A DNA stretch of 64,000 bases. It comes from Gemmatimonadota bacterium. Lineage in GTDB: Bacteria > Gemmatimonadota > Gemmatimonadetes > Gemmatimonadales > Gemmatimonadaceae. A program made the translations under genes and the position numbers. The first letter of the stretch is position 1. Every line of letters begins with the position of its first letter. Shown piece by piece: positions 23,640-32,286 of this stretch. Under the pieces are notes generated by a model. The model did no database searches. It had not been told where the DNA came from and saw nothing but the letters and a program-made list of their open reading frames with translations. The stretch covers positions 62,001 through 126,000 of the forward strand of contig JADKAQ010000004.1 in NCBI GenBank assembly GCA_016719105.1, read 5' to 3'.

Positions 23640-25289
23640 TCACTCTATCGTGAACAGCCGCGCCACCTCGCGCTCGTAGCGCCCCAGTTCGTGCGTCACC
23701 CGCGCCGCGTCCCACCCGAGACGCGGCGCGAGTCGTTCCGCCAGCTGCACCGCGGCGGCCAGGCCGTGGTCGCGCAACTCGAACGCCAGGTGCGTGCGGC
23801 GGATGAGGAGGTCGCCGAGCGTGACGGCCATCTCGCGCGTCACGGCATGCACCGCTTCGGCCAGCGTGTAGGGGAGCGCGTCATCGAGGCGTGCGCGCAG
23901 CGCCACGTCGTCGCGCGTGGGGCGCCAGACCTCGCGCCAGTCGCTCCCGTATGCCCCGACCAGTCGGCGCGCGACGTCGGCGTCGCCGATGGCGGCCTCC
24001 GCGTCGTGTTCCGTGGCCGCCAGCGACTGCATCGCCCCGCCGGGGAGGAGGACCTCGCGATGTGGACGTCCGGGGCGCTCGGTCTCGCCTAACGCGGCGC
24101 ACACGCGATCCACGACATCCTCCGCCATCGCCCGGTAGGTCGTCAGCTTGCCGCCCGTCACCCAGAGGACGCCAAGCGCCCCCTCGCCGATCGTGTGCTC
24201 CCGCGACGCGCTCCCCGCCTCGTGGTCGCCGGGCGTGGCCGCGAGCGGCCGTATCCCCGACCATGCCGACATCACGTCGTCGTCGCCCAATTGGGCCGCC
24301 GGGAAGTTCGCGTTGCACGCGGCGAGCAGGTACCGCACCTCCTCGCGCGTGGGGCGGATGTCGTCGGGACCGCGTGCGGCCGGCGTCTCCGTCGTCCCGA
24401 TGATCGTCTGCATCCCGGCCGGCAGGACGAACATCACGCGCCCATCCTGCGGCGCGACCAGTGTGACGGCCGTTCGGTTCCCCACCCGCAGGCGCGGGAC
24501 CGCGATGTGCACCCCCGCCGAGCCGAGCACGCCCGTGTGTGATTCACCCCCCTCGAGCGGCTGCACGGTGTCGGTCCAGGGACCCACCGCACTCACGATG
24601 CACCGCGCGCGCACGGTGACTTCGCCCCCGCCCACGCCATCGCGGACGATCGCCCCGGTGGCGCGCCCCCGGCCGTGCACGTTGCCGCGAACTAGCGTGG
24701 TCACCTCGGCGTAGTTGAGCACCGTCGCCCCCGCATCGGCGGCCCCGAGGGCGTTGGCCAGCGTCAGGCGCGCGTCGTCGGTCGCGGCGTCCCAGTAGAT
24801 CGCACCGCCCGCCAGCCCCAACGTCGACAACTCGGGCTCGCGCGCGATCACGCCGTGCGGCGTCAGGCGCCGGTGGTTTCCCACGTTGCGAAAGAGGGCA
24901 AGCGCATCGTAGAGCGTGAGCCCCGCCAGCAGCTTCCACTGCGCCACGCGCGCCCCCGCGTAGACGGGCCACGTGAACTCGAGCGGGCGTACGAGGTGCG
25001 GCGCCATGCGCAGCAGGCGGCGCCGCTCGCGACTCGATTCGAACACCAGGTGCAAGTGGCCATGCTCGAGGTAGCGTACCCCGCCGTGCACCAGGCGCGA
25101 CGAACGGCTCGACGTCCCGCTGGCGAAGTCGCCCTTCTCGCACAGCGCCACGCGCAGCCCGCGCAGCGCGGCGTCGCGCGCCACCCCGCACCCCACGATC
25201 CCGCCACCGATGACGAGCAGGTCAAAGGTCTCGCGGGCGAGGGCGGAGACGGCGTGGTCGCGCCACGGCCGCGAGGAGGCGTCGCTCAT
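23640..25289 (-). CDS. glpD: Aerobic glycerol-3-phosphate dehydrogenase
   Basis: A 549-residue FAD enzyme. DLLVIGGGIVGCGVARDAALRG (residues about 23-44) is the Rossmann motif. GTSSRSSRLVHGGVRYLEHGHLHLVFESSRERRRL is the diagnostic GlpD segment, and GVLWVTGGKLTTYRAMAEDVVDRV is the second family signature. The C-terminal helical domain (about 390-549) is complete. It oxidises glycerol 3-phosphate to dihydroxyacetone phosphate and passes electrons to quinone at the inner membrane. No glpK, glpF or regulator is adjacent in this window. The gene is single, between a convergent lipoprotein gene and the S10 peptidase on the same strand. Confidence 0.93.
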   Translation of the reverse strand: MSDASSRPWRDHAVSALARETFDLLVIGGGIVGCGVARDAALRGLRVALCEKGDFASGTSSRSSRLVHGGVRYLEHGHLHLVFESSRERRRLLRMAPHLVRPLEFTWPVYAGARVAQWKLLAGLTLYDALALFRNVGNHRRLTPHGVIAREPELSTLGLAGGAIYWDAATDDARLTLANALGAADAGATVLNYAEVTTLVRGNVHGRGRATGAIVRDGVGGGEVTVRARCIVSAVGPWTDTVQPLEGGESHTGVLGSAGVHIAVPRLRVGNRTAVTLVAPQDGRVMFVLPAGMQTIIGTTETPAARGPDDIRPTREEVRYLLAACNANFPAAQLGDDDVMSAWSGIRPLAATPGDHEAGSASREHTIGEGALGVLWVTGGKLTTYRAMAEDVVDRVCAALGETERPGRPHREVLLPGGAMQSLAATEHDAEAAIGDADVARRLVGAYGSDWREVWRPTRDDVALRARLDDALPYTLAEAVHAVTREMAVTLGDLLIRRTHLAFELRDHGLAAAVQLAERLAPRLGWDAARVTHELGRYEREVARLFTIE

Positions 25290-25350
25290 CGCAGCGGGCA
25301 GGCCGTGTGGCTGCCGTTAGGTAGCGGGGCAGGGACGGGGCGAGACGAAG

Positions 25351-25384
25351 GCACGCCGTAGCCTACGTCGAGGCCACGGCGTGC
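25351..25384 (-). terminator. Stem-loop downstream of the S10 peptidase gene
   Basis: GCACGCCGT plus GCC (25351-25363) pairs with GGC plus ACGGCGTGC (25372-25384), 12 pairs with one mismatch and an 8-base loop. It lies 20 bases beyond the peptidase stop on the minus strand. Confidence 0.55.
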
Positions 25385-25403
25385 AACACCCCCGAGGCGT
25401 CCC

Positions 25404-26981
25404 CTAACGCTTCGCCGGCTGCCCAGCCTTGGGCGTCGTGCGGGCGATGAACTGCCGGATGTCCTCGTTGGACGTCGCCAGGTCATCGCGGCGCAGGTAC
25501 ATCATGTGCCCCGACCGGTACCCCTTCCATGTCATCCGGTCCTGCACGCGGCCGGCGGGATCGAGATTCCACATCGAGTACTTCGCGTTGAAATAGTCGG
25601 TGCCGCCATCGTAGTAGCCCGACTGCACCATCACGTGCAGGTACGGGTTTTCCGACATCGAGCGACGGAGCTGCTCGCCCGTCTGCTCACCCGAGCGGTT
25701 CCACGGATTGACCGGGCCAAAGAGCCAGTACTGCAGGTCGGTCCTGAACTTGAGCTGGTCGCGCAGGTAGTGGTTGATGGCTGGCGCGAAGGCGTGGTTC
25801 CAGGCGGTGAGCGCGGGATCGAAGTCGGGGGCATCGCCGGCGTCGGTGCGGTCGAGCCCCTGGTAGCGCGAGTCGAGACGGCCGACCGTCACCCCACGCG
25901 TGCGCAGCAGCTCCTTCCAGAAGAACTGCGTCGGGACTGCCAGGGCGTGCTCGGACACCGCGCCCTCGGAGAGCCCGCTGTAGCGGGCGAACTGCTTCAC
26001 CAGTTCGGTGCGCTGCGCCGACGGTAGCGAGCCGCCGCGCGCGATCCCCGGGAGGAGCTTGTCGATCGTCCAGCTCTCCACCTCGGGAAGCAGCTGCTCC
26101 AGGTCGCGCCCCTGCAGGTCGGCCGGGAGTGCCTTGTGATACCACGCGGTCGCCGTGAAGTACGGCAGGCGGAGTGCCGCCGACACCGGGCCGTCGCGCT
26201 CCACGCCGAGCCCCGTCGGCGACACGAGGATCACCCCGTTGAAGAACATCCAGTGCGACGATTGCAGCCGCGAGACGAGGCCGGCCACACGCGTCGTCCC
26301 GTAGCTCTCGCCAATCAGGTACTTGGGGCTCGTCCAGCGCCCCTGCCGCGTCACGAAGGCATCGACCCAGCGCGCGAGGTACGCGATGTCCTCGTTGACG
26401 CCGAAGAACTGCTCGCGCTTGGCGTCGCCGATGATGCGCGAGAAGCCGGTGTTCACTGGGTCGATGTAGACGATGTCGGCGACATCGAGGATCGAGTTGG
26501 GGTTGTCCTGCACCCCGTACGGTTGCACCGGGTACCCTTCGTCATCGATACGCAGCTGCTTGGGTCCGGTGTAGGCGATGTGCATCCACACCGAGGCGGA
26601 GCCGGGGCCGCCATTGAAGGAGATCACCAGCGGGCGTGCGTCGCGGTTGGTGACGTCGGTGCGTTCGTAGTAAGTGTAGAACATCGAGGCGATCGGGACG
26701 TTCTTGTCGTCCCACACCGGCTGCGTCCCCACCGTCACCCGATAGGGGACCGGCTTCCCCTTGATCGTGACGTTGTCGGTCGAGCGGATGGTCGTGTCGG
26801 CGATGATCCGGACGCCCGCCGGGTCGACCGACGCCCGCTGGGCGGGAGCTGCGACGGGGGCCGCACCTGCGGGAGCGGCGCTCGCGGGGGCCGGCCGCTC
26901 CTGCGGCGGCCGTTGCTGCGCCGCGAGCGGCGTCGAGAGGAGCGCGAGCAGGACGAGCGGTCGGGAACCGAGACGGTGCAT
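25404..26981 (-). CDS. Secreted serine carboxypeptidase-like peptidase (family S10)
   Basis: A 525-residue exported protein (signal VLLALLSTPLAAQ), then a Pro/Ala-rich linker to about residue 50. VISFNGGPGSASVWMH forms the oxyanion region of S10 carboxypeptidases, YLIGESYGTTRVAGL holds the nucleophile Ser in GESYG, and the late YYDGGTDYFNAKYSMW and GYRSGHMMYLRRDD supply the catalytic Asp and His. It probably removes C-terminal residues from peptides in the periplasm or outside the cell. Bacterial S10 homologues like this are common in Gemmatimonadota and Acidobacteria. The upstream 312-bp gap holds 25-bp tandem repeats. Confidence 0.88.
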   Translation of the reverse strand: MHRLGSRPLVLLALLSTPLAAQQRPPQERPAPASAAPAGAAPVAAPAQRASVDPAGVRIIADTTIRSTDNVTIKGKPVPYRVTVGTQPVWDDKNVPIASMFYTYYERTDVTNRDARPLVISFNGGPGSASVWMHIAYTGPKQLRIDDEGYPVQPYGVQDNPNSILDVADIVYIDPVNTGFSRIIGDAKREQFFGVNEDIAYLARWVDAFVTRQGRWTSPKYLIGESYGTTRVAGLVSRLQSSHWMFFNGVILVSPTGLGVERDGPVSAALRLPYFTATAWYHKALPADLQGRDLEQLLPEVESWTIDKLLPGIARGGSLPSAQRTELVKQFARYSGLSEGAVSEHALAVPTQFFWKELLRTRGVTVGRLDSRYQGLDRTDAGDAPDFDPALTAWNHAFAPAINHYLRDQLKFRTDLQYWLFGPVNPWNRSGEQTGEQLRRSMSENPYLHVMVQSGYYDGGTDYFNAKYSMWNLDPAGRVQDRMTWKGYRSGHMMYLRRDDLATSNEDIRQFIARTTPKAGQPAKR

Positions 26982-27049
26982 TGTGGGAGGGGAAGGTTGG
27001 GGGAAACGCCTGATGACCAGCGCGCCGCCGCCGAGACGGTCGGCTTTGC

Positions 27050-27110
27050 GACTGGCCGTGCAAACCGGCCAGGCGACTGGCTGTGCAAACCGGCCAGGCG
27101 ACTGGCCGTG
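27050..27110. repeat. 25-bp tandem repeat, 2.4 copies, each a hairpin
   Basis: Unit copies at 27050-27074 and 27075-27099 differ by one base, followed by an 11-base partial copy. Each unit holds CTGGCCG or CTGGCTG then TGCAAAC then CGGCCAG, a 7-bp stem with a 7-base loop. It lies in the divergent gap 26982-27293 between the S10 peptidase and fadI. The rest of that gap shows only CCCGTCT-type pyrimidine repeats at 27262-27290. Confidence 0.8.
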
Positions 27111-27293
27111 CTCCGGGCCGTGCTGTCACAACAACGCGCGACCCTCGGCACCTGCTGACGAGCCGCCGCGCGACTGGCGACGATCCCCAACATGCGCCGG
27201 TCGTGGGCACTCGCAATATTGAAAGCGACGGGAGCGTCGACCCCCACCCCCCGACTCCCCTCCCGTCTCCCGTCTCCCGATTCCCGTCTTGCC

Positions 27294-28586
27294 ATGACCT
27301 CTCGCATCGGTCGCCGTGTCGCCATCGTCGCCGGCGTGCGTACCCCGTTCGCCAGGTCGGGGACGGGACTCAAGTCGCTCTCGGCGATCGAACTGGGGCG
27401 ACTGTGCGTGGCCGAACTGCTGCAGCGCACCAACCTCTCCGGTGAGCTGGTCGACGCCCTCATCTTCGGGACGGTGGTCCCGTCGGTGCTCGCCCCCAAC
27501 ATCGCGCGCGAGGTGTCGCTCATCCCGCACCTCCCCAAGCGGGTCGATGCGCACTCCGTGAGCCGCGCCTGCGCCAGCGCCAACCAGGCGATCACCGATG
27601 CGGCCGACCAGATCGCGTTAGGCAACGCCGACATCATGATCGCGGGCGGAGCCGAGTCGCTCTCCAACGTCCCCATCCTGCACTCGCGCGGCTTCTCCGA
27701 CGCCCTCGTGGCGGCGTCGCGCGCCAAGTCGCTCTCGCAGCGCGTGCAGGCGCTGGCCCGCATCCGCCCCAAGGACCTGATCCCGGTGACGCCGGCCATC
27801 GCCGAGCCCACCACCGGCGAGACGATGGGGCAGAGCGCCGAGAAGATGGCGAAGCTCAACGGAATCACGCGGGAGGCGCAGGACGCGTTCGCGCTGCGTT
27901 CGCACCGGAACGCCAGCGAGGGGAGCCGCGATGGGCGCCTCACGCGCGAGATCGCCCCGGTCTGGGTGCCGCCGCGCTTCGAGACGGCGCTGACCAGCGA
28001 CAACGGGATTCGCGACGACACCACGCTCGAGGCGCTGGCCGCCCTCAAGCCGGTCTTCGACAAGCGCTACGGCAGCGTCTCGGCCGGCAATGCGTCACCG
28101 CTCACGGATGGTGCCGCCGCCGTCCTCCTCATGAGCGAGGACCGGGCGCGGGCCCTAGGGTACCCGGCGTTAGGCTACATCCGGTCGTACGCCTATGCCG
28201 CCGTGGATCCCGGCGAGCAGCTGCTCATGGCCCCGGTGCTCGCGGCGCCGGTCGCCCTCCATCGCGCCGGACTCACGCTCAAGGACATGGCCCTGGTCGA
28301 GATGCACGAGGCCTTTGCCGCGCAGGTCCTCTCCAACATGAAGGGGCTGGCGTCGAAGGAGTGGGCGGCGCGCGCCGGCTTCGCCGAGCCGGTGGGAGAG
28401 GTCGACCCCGCGACGCTCAACGTGATGGGTGGCTCGATCGCCATCGGACACCCCTTTGGTGCGACCGGCGCGCGCATCACGACCACGTTGTGCCACGAGC
28501 TCACGCGCCGGGATGCGCAGTTCGGCCTGATGACGGTCTGCGCGGCGGGTGGACTGGGCTTCGCGATGGTCGTCGAACGAAGCTGA
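27294..28586 (+). CDS. fadI: Acetyl-CoA acyltransferase (thiolase), FadI-like
   Basis: A 430-residue thiolase. The acyl-accepting nucleophile is Cys93 in SRACASANQA. NVMGGSIAIGHPFGATGAR carries the catalytic His, and TVCAAGGLGFAMV carries the second Cys. It cleaves 3-ketoacyl-CoA to acetyl-CoA and a shortened acyl-CoA. I start at ATG 27294; an in-frame ATG at 27192 would add a segment encoded by pyrimidine repeats. The next gene (28728) encodes the multifunctional hydratase/dehydrogenase, so the pair forms a beta-oxidation complex. The family could also be labelled trifunctional-enzyme beta subunit. Confidence 0.92.
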   Translation: MTSRIGRRVAIVAGVRTPFARSGTGLKSLSAIELGRLCVAELLQRTNLSGELVDALIFGTVVPSVLAPNIAREVSLIPHLPKRVDAHSVSRACASANQAITDAADQIALGNADIMIAGGAESLSNVPILHSRGFSDALVAASRAKSLSQRVQALARIRPKDLIPVTPAIAEPTTGETMGQSAEKMAKLNGITREAQDAFALRSHRNASEGSRDGRLTREIAPVWVPPRFETALTSDNGIRDDTTLEALAALKPVFDKRYGSVSAGNASPLTDGAAAVLLMSEDRARALGYPALGYIRSYAYAAVDPGEQLLMAPVLAAPVALHRAGLTLKDMALVEMHEAFAAQVLSNMKGLASKEWAARAGFAEPVGEVDPATLNVMGGSIAIGHPFGATGARITTTLCHELTRRDAQFGLMTVCAAGGLGFAMVVERS

Positions 28587-28727
28587 GCGATGGAGAGCCG
28601 ACGACGGGGAGACGGCTGATCGCCCCTCGCGTTACGCTCCCCCTCGCTCATCGCCGCTCCCTGCGTCGGCCGCCGAACTCGTCTTCCTGACTGCTCGTCA
28701 TCCCGTCATCCCATCTGAGACTGCCCC

Positions 28728-30878
28728 ATGAGCGCGCTCTCGCTGACCGTTGAGAATGGCATCGCCATCATCACCTTCGATTTCCCCGGGGAGTCCGTCA
28801 ACAAGTTCTCGCAGGCGGTGAAGGAGGAGTTCCTTGCCCTCTTCGGGACGTTGGAGCACGACCAGACCATTGTCGGGGCGGTGCTCCTGTCGGGGAAGAA
28901 GGACTCGTTCATCGCCGGCGCCGACATCGAGGAGTTCCTGACCTGGACGACCGCGGCGCAGGCGGAGAAGGCATCGCGCGATGGGCACGCGATGCTCGAC
29001 GCTCTCGAGCGGTTGCGGATCCCCGTGGTCGCGGCGATCCACGGTGCGTGCATGGGAGGGGGGCTCGAGGCCGCGCTCGCCTGCGCCTATCGCATCGCCA
29101 CCGAACACCCGAAGACGGTGCTCGCACTTCCCGAGGTGCAGTTAGGCATCTTCCCTGGCGCCGGCGGGACCCAACGCCTCCCCCAGACCGTCGGGCTGCA
29201 GGCGGCGCTCGACATGATCCTGACCGGGAAGAACGTGCGCGCGCGCAAGGCGGCGCAGATCGGTCTCGTGCACGAACTCGTGCACCCGGCGGTGCTGCGT
29301 CGCGTCGCGATCCAGCGCGCGCGCGAGCTGGCCGACGGGACGCGCGAACGCAACCCGCAGGCGCGCAAGCACGACGCCAAGGCGCTCCTGCTCGACGACA
29401 ACCCGGTCGGGCGCGCCATCGTCTTTCGCCAGGCGCGCGAGCAGACGCTCAAGAAGACGCGCGGGAACTACCCCGCGCCCCTGGCGGCAATCGAGGCGGT
29501 CGCCGCCGGCTACCAGGATCGGGAACGGGGGTACCGCGAGGAAGCGCGCCTCTTCGGCGAGATGGCGATGACCGCCATCTCGCGCGAACTGATCGGCATC
29601 TTCTTCGCCAGCACGGCCCTCAAGAAGGACAGCGGCGTTGGCGATGCGCCGGTGAGCACGATGCCCGTGCGCAAGCTGGGGGTGCTCGGCGCGGGATTCA
29701 TGGGGGCGGGGATCGCCACCATCGCGGTGCAGCAGGGGACCATGGTGCGACTCAAGGACGCCGATGTCGGGCGCGTGGGGAAGGGGCTCGCCGCGATCCG
29801 CGAGGTACTGCGGGAGTCGGTGAGCAAGCGACGCATCACCCGGCAGCAGATGGACGACCAGTTGCTCCTGGCGGGAGGGACGGTCGACTACTCCGGCTTC
29901 GGCAACGTCGACCTCGTCATCGAGGCGGTCTTCGAGGACCTGCACGTGAAGCACCAGGTCGTGCGCGAGGTGGAGGCCGTCATCCCGCCGCACGCCATCG
30001 TGGCGTCCAACACGAGCACCATCCCCATCGCCCGCATCGCCGCCGCGTCACAGCGGCCGGAGCGCGTCCTCGGGATGCACTTCTTCTCGCCGGTCCACAA
30101 GATGCCGCTGCTCGAGATCATCGTGACCCCGCAGACGGCGCGTGAGGTCACGGCGACGGCGGTCGCCTATGGCAAGCAGCTCGGCAAGACGGTGATCGTG
30201 GTGCAGGACGCGCCCGGCTTCTACGTCAACCGCATCCTCTCACCCTACCTCAACGAAGCAGGCCGGCTGGTGGACGGCGGCGCGGCGATCGATGCCGTCG
30301 ATAACGCCATCCTCGACTTCGGCTTCCCCGTGGGTCCCCTCACCCTGCTCGACGAAGTTGGCCTGGACATCGCGGGAAAGTCCGGCCCGATCTTCGTCGA
30401 GGCGTTTGGCGAACGCCTCATGCCATCGACCACGCTGCGCAAGGTCGTCGAGTCCGGCCGGCTCGGCCGCAAGGGGCGGAAGGGCTTCTACCTGTACGAT
30501 GAGGACGGCAAGAAGGGCGGCGTCGACGACTCGATCTATGCGTTCACCCCTGGCGGGGCGCAGCGCGTCGCCATCGAGGCCGAGGAGGTCCAGCAGCGAT
30601 GCGTGCTGAGCATGGTGAACGAGGCTGTGCGCTGCCTCGAGGAGGGGATCGTGCGCTCGGCGCGTGATGGCGACATCGGCGCCGTGTTCGGCATCGGCTT
30701 CCCGCCGTTTCGCGGTGGCCCCTTCCGGTACATCGACGCGGTAGGGGCGGCGCGCGTGGTGGAACGACTCGAGGAGTTGAATTCCCGGTTTAGTGGTCGC
30801 TTTGCGCCCGCCGAGCTGTTGGTGCGGATGGCGCGAAAGGGCGAGCGTTTCCACCCGTCCGGCGCGCGGCCGTTGTGA
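28728..30878 (+). CDS. fadJ: Fatty acid oxidation complex alpha subunit, FadJ-like
   Basis: A 716-residue bifunctional enzyme. The enoyl-CoA hydratase domain (about residues 1-190) has GADIEEFL and HGACMGGGLEAALACAYRIA for the oxyanion hole, and PEVQLGIFPGAGGTQRLPQ with a catalytic Glu. The 3-hydroxyacyl-CoA dehydrogenase domain begins near residue 315 with KLGVLGAGFMGAGIA (NAD-binding), then SNTSTIPI and MHFFSPVHKMPLLEI with the catalytic His. C-terminal dehydrogenase domains follow. It converts enoyl-CoA to 3-ketoacyl-CoA for the FadI partner. The 141-bp gap after fadI shows no strong terminator, so co-transcription is likely. Confidence 0.93.
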   Translation: MSALSLTVENGIAIITFDFPGESVNKFSQAVKEEFLALFGTLEHDQTIVGAVLLSGKKDSFIAGADIEEFLTWTTAAQAEKASRDGHAMLDALERLRIPVVAAIHGACMGGGLEAALACAYRIATEHPKTVLALPEVQLGIFPGAGGTQRLPQTVGLQAALDMILTGKNVRARKAAQIGLVHELVHPAVLRRVAIQRARELADGTRERNPQARKHDAKALLLDDNPVGRAIVFRQAREQTLKKTRGNYPAPLAAIEAVAAGYQDRERGYREEARLFGEMAMTAISRELIGIFFASTALKKDSGVGDAPVSTMPVRKLGVLGAGFMGAGIATIAVQQGTMVRLKDADVGRVGKGLAAIREVLRESVSKRRITRQQMDDQLLLAGGTVDYSGFGNVDLVIEAVFEDLHVKHQVVREVEAVIPPHAIVASNTSTIPIARIAAASQRPERVLGMHFFSPVHKMPLLEIIVTPQTAREVTATAVAYGKQLGKTVIVVQDAPGFYVNRILSPYLNEAGRLVDGGAAIDAVDNAILDFGFPVGPLTLLDEVGLDIAGKSGPIFVEAFGERLMPSTTLRKVVESGRLGRKGRKGFYLYDEDGKKGGVDDSIYAFTPGGAQRVAIEAEEVQQRCVLSMVNEAVRCLEEGIVRSARDGDIGAVFGIGFPPFRGGPFRYIDAVGAARVVERLEELNSRFSGRFAPAELLVRMARKGERFHPSGARPL

Positions 30879-31034
30879 TCCAGCGCACCAACGCCTAACG
30901 ACCGGGATCACGCGCCCAATACGCCCTCGCCCGCGGGGCGCCGACCCGCCAGATTGTCGGGGAGCCACCGACCGGCGTGGCCGATGGAGGGCGCGGCGAC
31001 GGTGCGGGGCGCACGGATCCCGCGCGAGTTTTCA

Positions 31035-31072
31035 ACCGTAAGTGTTTGTAAAACAACCACTTACGAAGTAGA
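31035..31072 (+). promoter_or_regulatory. Palindromic operator overlapping a sigma-70-type promoter
   Basis: A 29-bp inverted repeat at 31035-31063 has 13-base arms (CGTAAGTGTTTGT and ACAACCACTTACG) complementary at 12 positions with an AAA centre. It overlaps a promoter with TTGTAA (31044-31049), 17-bp spacer and TAGAGT (31067-31072). The segment is distinctly AT-rich against its surroundings. It precedes the sigma factor gene at 31103 and is a strong candidate operator. Confidence 0.65.
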
Positions 31073-31102
31073 GTCCGGCGCGTTGTTACTTGATATTGAC
31101 CA

Positions 31103-31672
31103 ATGGCGATATCGCAGGGTCTTCCATTACAGAGCGACAACGACGACGCCGAGATCGTGGCGCGGGTCGTGGCGGGTGACACCGCCGCGTACGCCATCCT
31201 CGTCGGACGTTACCGGGCGCAGTTCACACGGTACGCCGTGCGAATGCTCGGGAATCGGGAGGACGCGGAGGAGGCGTTGCAGGATGCCTTCCTTCGGGCC
31301 TACCGGTCGTTGGCCAAGTGCGATGACCCGGTGCGATTCGGCTCGTGGCTCTTTCGCATCCTGGCAAATCGCTGTCGAACGGCGGGGACTCGGCGGGGGC
31401 GCAGGGAACGGACGTTCGTGCGAGACGACGTCGCGTTGCTCGATGCCTCCGAGGAGCACCCGGAAGACCAGACGGCATGGCGTGAGGAAATCCAGCGAGC
31501 GCTGCTGATGCTCGAGGAGGACCAGCGCGAGGCCTTCTTGTTGAAGCATGTGGAAGAGCTGGGGTATGAAGAGATGGCGGAGCTCACCGGGGTGGGAGTG
31601 TCCGCGCTGAAAATGCGAGTCAAGCGAGCCTGCGAACGCCTTCGGGCGCTATTGCAGGAGGTCCAACGGTGA
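31103..31672 (+). CDS. ECF-type RNA polymerase sigma factor
   Basis: A 189-residue sigma factor. Region 2 (about residues 25-95) has FTRYAVRMLGNREDAEEALQDAFLRAYRSL and GSWLFRILANRC. Region 4 (about 130-185) has EDQREAFLLKHVEELGYEEMAELTGVGVSALKMRVKRACERL with a helix-turn-helix for the -35 element. The linker is short and there is no extra domain. Its last codons overlap the next gene, a predicted single-pass membrane protein in the position of an anti-sigma factor. The promoter carries a near-perfect 29-bp palindrome. Stimulus and regulon are not shown by sequence. Confidence 0.92.
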   Translation: MAISQGLPLQSDNDDAEIVARVVAGDTAAYAILVGRYRAQFTRYAVRMLGNREDAEEALQDAFLRAYRSLAKCDDPVRFGSWLFRILANRCRTAGTRRGRRERTFVRDDVALLDASEEHPEDQTAWREEIQRALLMLEEDQREAFLLKHVEELGYEEMAELTGVGVSALKMRVKRACERLRALLQEVQR

Positions 31673-32283
31673 TGGCACACGACGACGACTTCGACCCATT
31701 CATTGCCGAGATTGCCCGGGAGCTCAGAGCCCCGGTCAGTATCGATGCGCGCTTCGACGAGCGCGTCATGGCGGCGCTCGAGCCGGCGGTCATTCCGATC
31801 ACCGTGCATCGTTCGGCGCGTCCGTGGTATCGGCGCACCTTCAACTTCTCCGTGTCGCAGGTGGCCGGATTGGCGGCCGCCGCAGCGCTCGTCGGCGTCG
31901 TGACCATGAAGGCGGCGAAGCCGGGCGCGGAAGAAGCGGCGACGGTCGCGGTGCAGCAGGACAGTGCGCCGGCGCTCCAGCCGGTGGCGGACGTCACGCG
32001 TGACCCCAGTGCCCTCGAGCTGCAGCAGTTCCTGCTCATCGCCCCCAACGCGACCTCCGTGTCGCTGGTGGGTGACTTCAGCGACTGGGATGCCTCGCGC
32101 TTCAAGATGGAACGTGTGTCGGACGACGGCGCATGGTCGATCACCGTCCCGCTTCCGCCCGGACGCTACGAATACCAGTTCGAGGTGGACGGGAAGCTCC
32201 GTATCACCGATCCCACACGGCCGCAGACGTCGAGCGATTTCGGCTCGGCCAATTCGGTCATCACGGTCGAGCACCGGGACTGA
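31669..32283 (+). CDS. Membrane protein with C-terminal glycogen-binding-like E-set domain, candidate anti-sigma factor
   Basis: About 204 residues. Residues 1-58 form a small acidic cytoplasmic region (DDFDPFIAEIARELR) in the place of an anti-sigma domain. A transmembrane helix SVSQVAGLAAAAALVGVVTM follows (about 60-80), and then a periplasmic AMPK/isoamylase-type E-set domain (about 118-190) with VSLVGDFSDWDASRFKMERVSDDGAWSITVPLPPGRYEYQFEVDGK, where the paired Trp are typical carbohydrate contacts. A GTG at 31669 or ATG at 31672 both follow AGGAGGT (31656-31662). Overlap with the sigma gene implies coupled translation. Anti-sigma activity is inferred from position; no zinc-finger motif is present. 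Confidence 0.78.
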   Translation: MMAHDDDFDPFIAEIARELRAPVSIDARFDERVMAALEPAVIPITVHRSARPWYRRTFNFSVSQVAGLAAAAALVGVVTMKAAKPGAEEAATVAVQQDSAPALQPVADVTRDPSALELQQFLLIAPNATSVSLVGDFSDWDASRFKMERVSDDGAWSITVPLPPGRYEYQFEVDGKLRITDPTRPQTSSDFGSANSVITVEHRD

Positions 32284-32286
32284 TCC

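Noticed and set aside
27192..27293. An earlier start for fadI at ATG 27192.
   Set aside because: The added 34 residues are Pro/Ser/Arg-rich and encoded by pyrimidine repeats; thiolase homology starts right at 27294.
30866..30908. A terminator after fadJ from GTGATCC and GGGATCAC.
   Set aside because: The arms are short and separated by more than 20 bases; too weak to call.
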